NCBI GenBank assembly: GCA_934256695.1
Contig: CAKQPE010000066.1
Span: 1-10,305 of the forward strand
DNA from: an uncultured Eubacteriales bacterium
Lineage (GTDB): Bacteria; Bacillota; Clostridia; Lachnospirales; Anaerotignaceae
Reading direction: 5' to 3'
Length of the DNA: 10,305 nt
Positions 7,921-10,305 of this stretch are shown here, in pieces (the stretch's first letter is position 1; each line of letters begins with the position of its first letter). A program made the translations under genes and the position numbers. The notes under the pieces are model-generated. The model made no database searches. It saw nothing but the letters and a program-made list of their open reading frames with translations, and was not told the DNA's origin.

Positions 7921-7948
7921 GTAAAAATTTAGGTCAATTCTTTTTATT

Positions 7949-8074
7949 GTCAGAAATTTGCTATGCAAATCGGCATGGTCAGAATTTTTGCTACGCAAAA
8001 ACGACTTCGTCGCCCTGTTTCTTCGGGGTGCATACTTTGCGGTTCATTGATTGCATGGTATGGGACAGAGTCTC
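7949..8074. repeat. Cluster of short three-base-loop hairpins, including a two-copy direct repeat
   Basis: Four short palindromes share the same design of a stem closed by a three-base loop. They are ATTTGC-TAT-GCAAAT (7956-7970), TTTTTGC-TAC-GCAAAAA (7985-8001), CGAC-TTC-GTCG (8002-8012) and GGGAC-AGA-GTCTC (8062-8074, one G-T pair). The first two sit in copies of a 29-base-spaced direct repeat, both beginning GTCAGAA (7949 and 7978). A further inverted pair CATAC/GTATG lies at 8031-8035 and 8058-8062. The design suggests a degenerate dispersed intergenic repeat or a structured 3' untranslated region of the TPR transcript; I cannot tell which. Confidence 0.6.
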
Positions 8075-8086
8075 ACGGTCCTGTTT

Positions 8087-9505
8087 TTAGTTATTCTCGC
8101 TTGACAGCTCATTAAGCTTTCTTTCGGCTTTTGAGAACACATCTGACCTTGAAAACTCATTTACTATTTTTTCATAATACTGTTTTGCTGTCTCAATGTC
8201 GTTTTCTTCTTCGCTTATCTGTGCCAGAATATACAGAGCATTATCGGAAAATTTTTCTTCCGGTGCCATTTCCAGAGATTTCTTTAAATCAGCTTTTGCA
8301 TTTTCAAAATCCGATGATTTAAATTCGTCACTACCCTTTTCATAAAGTTCTTTGCCTGCCTGCGGATAACACTCGGTTTTCATTTTCTCAATATTATTTT
8401 TATCTTCATCACTTAAATTATCTGCCTTCAAATTATAAAGTATTTCAGCTGCTTCGGCATACTTTTCACCGGCTATATAGCTTTGAGCCGTTTGTATATC
8501 AAGCTCTTGTTCTTTCACGCTGTATTCACCCTGATACTTTGAAATCTCATCCTGAAGTTTTTTATACTCTTCCTCAAGGGTATTATATTTCACAGCAAAA
8601 GTAGAAGTTCCGTTTAAATTTTCGTCTTCCAGTGTATCTATTCTTTTTTGCATCTCATCAATACGCTGAGTTTCGTTTGTTGTTACTGTAGGCATAACAA
8701 GTGTTATAAACACGGCAGATGTTAGAATGATTCCCGCTGCAAAAAGAGCTAAATCTGTACGTATTGCCGATTTAAATTTACTGAAAATACCAGGTGATTT
8801 TTCATCATACCCATAATCTTCATAACTTCCGAACTCATTATAACCTTCTGTTGAAGACAAATTATCTTTATTTTCCTGTTCTTTTATATTTTTTTCCGTT
8901 GATGTAAGTTCACCAAGATATGCCAATGCACGAGGATTTTTTTTATCTATTTTAAGGACTTTATAAATGTTTTTTTTAGCCTTTGATTTATCTTTTACAC
9001 TTATATAATAAGCTGTAAGCAGATTATAGGCCTCAACTAAAGAAGGATTTACATCTACTGCTTTTTTTAGCTGTATTACGGCAAGGTCATTATTTCCTTG
9101 CTTGAACAATCCCAAAGCCTTATTATACATAGATATTCCATCGCTGAGTTTTTCAAGCAGCCTTGGATTCTTCTGTAAAGTCTCTATATATCTGTTTGCC
9201 GGATTTTTTTCTTTTCTCAAAGAAGTACTTATTATCCACTGTCTTAAAGCTTCTGTAACAAGACCAGTCTGGTAATACGCTATTCCTATAAGATTTCTTG
9301 CAACAAAATTATGCTTATCAAACAGTATACATTCTTTTAATGAATCTATGGCAGAGCTGTAATCTCCTTCTCTGGCAAATGCAACACCTTTATTGTATTG
9401 TCTCAAAGATGCATTTCTTGCCTTTTGAATAAGTATATTGTCTGCTCCGCAGTGCTGGCATATTCCGCCGGATTTAATTTCACTTCCACATTTTTTACAT
9501 ATCAT
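8087..9505 (-). CDS. Zinc-ribbon and TPR-repeat membrane protein, function unknown
   Basis: From the ATG at 9505 the product has 472 residues. The N-terminal zinc ribbon is CxxC-9-CxxC (C3, C6, C16, C19). Two blocks of tetratricopeptide repeats follow (about 35-100 and 125-200), then an acidic, Tyr-containing linker and one membrane helix (about 252-271, LALFAAGIILTSAVFITLVM). After it come a coiled coil (about 277-340, including RIDEMQKRIDTLEDENL) and a C-terminal TPR block (about 335-472). With basic residues before the helix, the zinc ribbon and first TPRs are probably cytoplasmic and the coiled coil and last TPRs outside. Such proteins usually scaffold others; no enzymatic motif was seen and no partner can be named. 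It is the last gene of the folC operon. A GTG at 9511 is a second in-frame start but sits only 2 bases from the ribosome binding site. The domain architecture is firm, the function unknown. Confidence 0.9.
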   Translation of the reverse strand: MICKKCGSEIKSGGICQHCGADNILIQKARNASLRQYNKGVAFAREGDYSSAIDSLKECILFDKHNFVARNLIGIAYYQTGLVTEALRQWIISTSLRKEKNPANRYIETLQKNPRLLEKLSDGISMYNKALGLFKQGNNDLAVIQLKKAVDVNPSLVEAYNLLTAYYISVKDKSKAKKNIYKVLKIDKKNPRALAYLGELTSTEKNIKEQENKDNLSSTEGYNEFGSYEDYGYDEKSPGIFSKFKSAIRTDLALFAAGIILTSAVFITLVMPTVTTNETQRIDEMQKRIDTLEDENLNGTSTFAVKYNTLEEEYKKLQDEISKYQGEYSVKEQELDIQTAQSYIAGEKYAEAAEILYNLKADNLSDEDKNNIEKMKTECYPQAGKELYEKGSDEFKSSDFENAKADLKKSLEMAPEEKFSDNALYILAQISEEENDIETAKQYYEKIVNEFSRSDVFSKAERKLNELSSENN

Positions 9506-9668
9506 CGGCACCGCTCCTTCTGCCTTTAAAGGAACCTTTGCTTTCTCTTACTATATAATCCAGCATATCCATAATGTCTTTCATATCAGTTGAATGAATA
9601 GAATCTTCTATATCATTAAGTTCAAGTATCTGACCGTATTTTTTAATTTCATCCTTGAAGTTAATCAT
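9495..9668 (-). CDS. Small conserved-looking protein of 57 residues, function unknown
   Basis: The 57-residue product begins MINFKDEIKKYGQILELND and ends GRRSGADDM. It is acidic and predicted helical over the first 43 residues (EDSIHSTDMKDIMDMLDYIV), followed by a short basic Lys/Arg segment; it has no signal peptide, membrane segment or cysteines. Coding status is supported by three points: its ATG overlaps the folC stop as ATGA, GGAGGG (9678-9683) lies 9 bases upstream, and its last 11 bases overlap the start of the TPR gene. Without it there would be an unexplained 159-base gap with a perfect ribosome binding site. I have a vague memory of similar small proteins beside folC in other Clostridia but cannot name a family. 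Its position suggests co-expression with folC and the TPR protein, possibly as a small adaptor (inference). Confidence 0.75.
   Translation of the reverse strand: MINFKDEIKKYGQILELNDIEDSIHSTDMKDIMDMLDYIVRESKGSFKGRRSGADDM
9514..9519 (-). promoter_or_regulatory. Ribosome binding site that sets the TPR protein start
   Basis: AAGGAG on the - strand is 8 bases from the ATG at 9505 but only 2 bases from the in-frame GTG at 9511. The spacing favours the ATG, shortening the protein by two residues to MICKKCG. The site lies inside the 3' end of the preceding small gene. Confidence 0.75.
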
Positions 9669-10305
9669 ATAATACTTCCCTCCGATTTTCTTGCAAGCTT
9701 GTAAAGCTCACCTATAAGATAAAGTGAACCGGCACAAACAACTGCATCATCTTTATCTGTGATTGATTTTGCAAGATCATATGCCTTTTCTATATCTTTT
9801 TCTATATGAATTTCAGTGTTGTATTTTTCAACAAGCTCACCTATACTTTCAACATCCCATTTTCTGCTGCTGTGAGGTTCTGTAAATACAGCCTTCTGTG
9901 CAACAGGCATTATAAGCTCAAGCATTTTTTCATATTCTTTGTCACCGAGAATACCTATAAGCATAGTTATTTTTTTATCTGCAAAATATTTTTCTATTGA
10001 TTTATGAAGCATTGAAATTCCATCTATGTTGTGAGCGCCGTCAAGTATTACTATCGGATTTTTTTCAACTATTTCCATCCTTCCGCTCCATTTTGCTTTT
10101 GCAAGTCCTGCTTTTATAGTTTCTTCGCTTAAACCAAGACCGTTGTCATTCATTGCTTTAAATGCCATAAGAACTTCTGCTGCATTCATAAGCTGATATT
10201 CGCCAAGAAGTCCTATCTTTACGTCCTCCATATCAAGGACATCGTTTTTAATATTAAACTCTGTTCCCGTTATATCCTGATTTATTATTTCTGCTCCTAC
10301 TGTAC
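9665..10305 (-). CDS. folC: Bifunctional folylpolyglutamate synthase / dihydrofolate synthase, C-terminal part (5' end outside window)
   Basis: FolC adds glutamate to folates (and in many bacteria also to dihydropteroate) using ATP, in the cytoplasm. The frame is open to the right edge, giving about the last 213 residues, roughly half of a protein of 420-440. Visible elements are the end of the Mur-ligase central domain with LLGEYQLMNAAEVLMAF (the family's GxHQxxNAA motif, with Tyr in place of His), then the C-terminal ligase domain with VILDGAHNIDGI, IGILGDKEYEKML and VFTEPHSSRKWD, and the closing VCAGSLYLIGELYK. The ATG at 10231 is internal because homology continues upstream. The TGA stop overlaps the next gene's ATG. 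I see no disruption. Murein ligases share the fold, but the DGAHN motif points to FolC. Confidence 0.95.
   Translation of the reverse strand, partial: TVGAEIINQDITGTEFNIKNDVLDMEDVKIGLLGEYQLMNAAEVLMAFKAMNDNGLGLSEETIKAGLAKAKWSGRMEIVEKNPIVILDGAHNIDGISMLHKSIEKYFADKKITMLIGILGDKEYEKMLELIMPVAQKAVFTEPHSSRKWDVESIGELVEKYNTEIHIEKDIEKAYDLAKSITDKDDAVVCAGSLYLIGELYKLARKSEGSII
9678..9683 (-). promoter_or_regulatory. Ribosome binding site of the 57-residue small gene
   Basis: GGAGGG on the - strand lies within the last codons of folC, 9 bases before the ATG at 9668. A strong site at this spacing inside another gene is good evidence that the small frame is translated. Confidence 0.7.

Larger units (their letters stand above)
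7746..8086. other. 341-base intergenic region (promoter candidate, terminator and hairpin cluster)
   Basis: No credible coding region is present. From left to right it holds the amidase ribosome binding site and a weak promoter candidate on the - strand (7752-7804), a very AT-rich stretch without recognisable structure (about 7805-7878), a perfect inverted-repeat terminator (7879-7920), and a block that is about 50% G+C over 7971-8080 with several small hairpins, reaching up to the stop of the TPR gene. The block is richer in G+C than the neighbouring genes appear to be, which is unusual for a spacer in this genome. Confidence 0.7.

Noticed and set aside
7879..8080. CRISPR array or riboswitch in the intergenic repeats
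   Set aside because: There are only two imperfect direct repeats with no regular spacers, and no known riboswitch core was recognised; the block follows a gene rather than preceding one closely.
9506..9511. GTG at 9511 as start of the TPR protein
   Set aside because: Only 2 bases separate it from AAGGAG; the ATG at 9505 has the normal 8-base spacing.

Overview
The window looks like ordinary chromosomal DNA from an AT-rich low-GC Firmicute, most likely a Clostridia-class anaerobe. This rests on strong AGGAG-type ribosome binding sites, heavy ATA/AAA/GAA codon use, the mutS-mutL-miaA order followed by a PF06838 'methionine gamma-lyase family' gene, a DacF-type carboxypeptidase, and an endonuclease-type MutL. 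Family or genus cannot be assigned from the sequence alone. I see no mobile element, CRISPR array, tRNA or rRNA.

Left part (1-6901, + strand): the 3' end of mutS, then mutL, miaA, a PLP-fold-I enzyme of the PF06838 family and a secreted D-Ala-D-Ala carboxypeptidase. The first four genes are separated by 6 to 17 bases and read as one operon for mismatch repair, tRNA modification and sulfur amino acid metabolism. The carboxypeptidase follows after 49 bases with its own strong ribosome binding site. hfq, which often follows miaA in Firmicutes and other bacteria, is absent here.

Middle (6902-8086): a convergent junction holding a terminator-like hairpin at 6951-6988 and a longer hairpin at about 7026-7081; a short amidase_3-type cell wall hydrolase on the - strand (7164-7745); then a 341-base gap. 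That gap carries a weak promoter candidate for the amidase, a perfect 17-bp inverted repeat that should terminate the operon to its right, and an unusually GC-rich block with four three-base-loop hairpins.

Right part (8087-10305, - strand): the 3' end of folC, a 57-residue small protein whose start overlaps the folC stop as ATGA, and a zinc-ribbon/TPR membrane protein whose start lies inside the end of the small gene. The overlaps indicate a translationally coupled operon running leftward to the terminator at 7879-7920.

The protein-coding content is mostly housekeeping. I found no convincing new defence or metabolic system. The items most worth a second look are the GC-rich hairpin cluster (7949-8080), the small overlapping gene (9495-9668), the competing hairpins at 7011-7081, and the leaderless amidase that lacks the usual first zinc-binding histidine.
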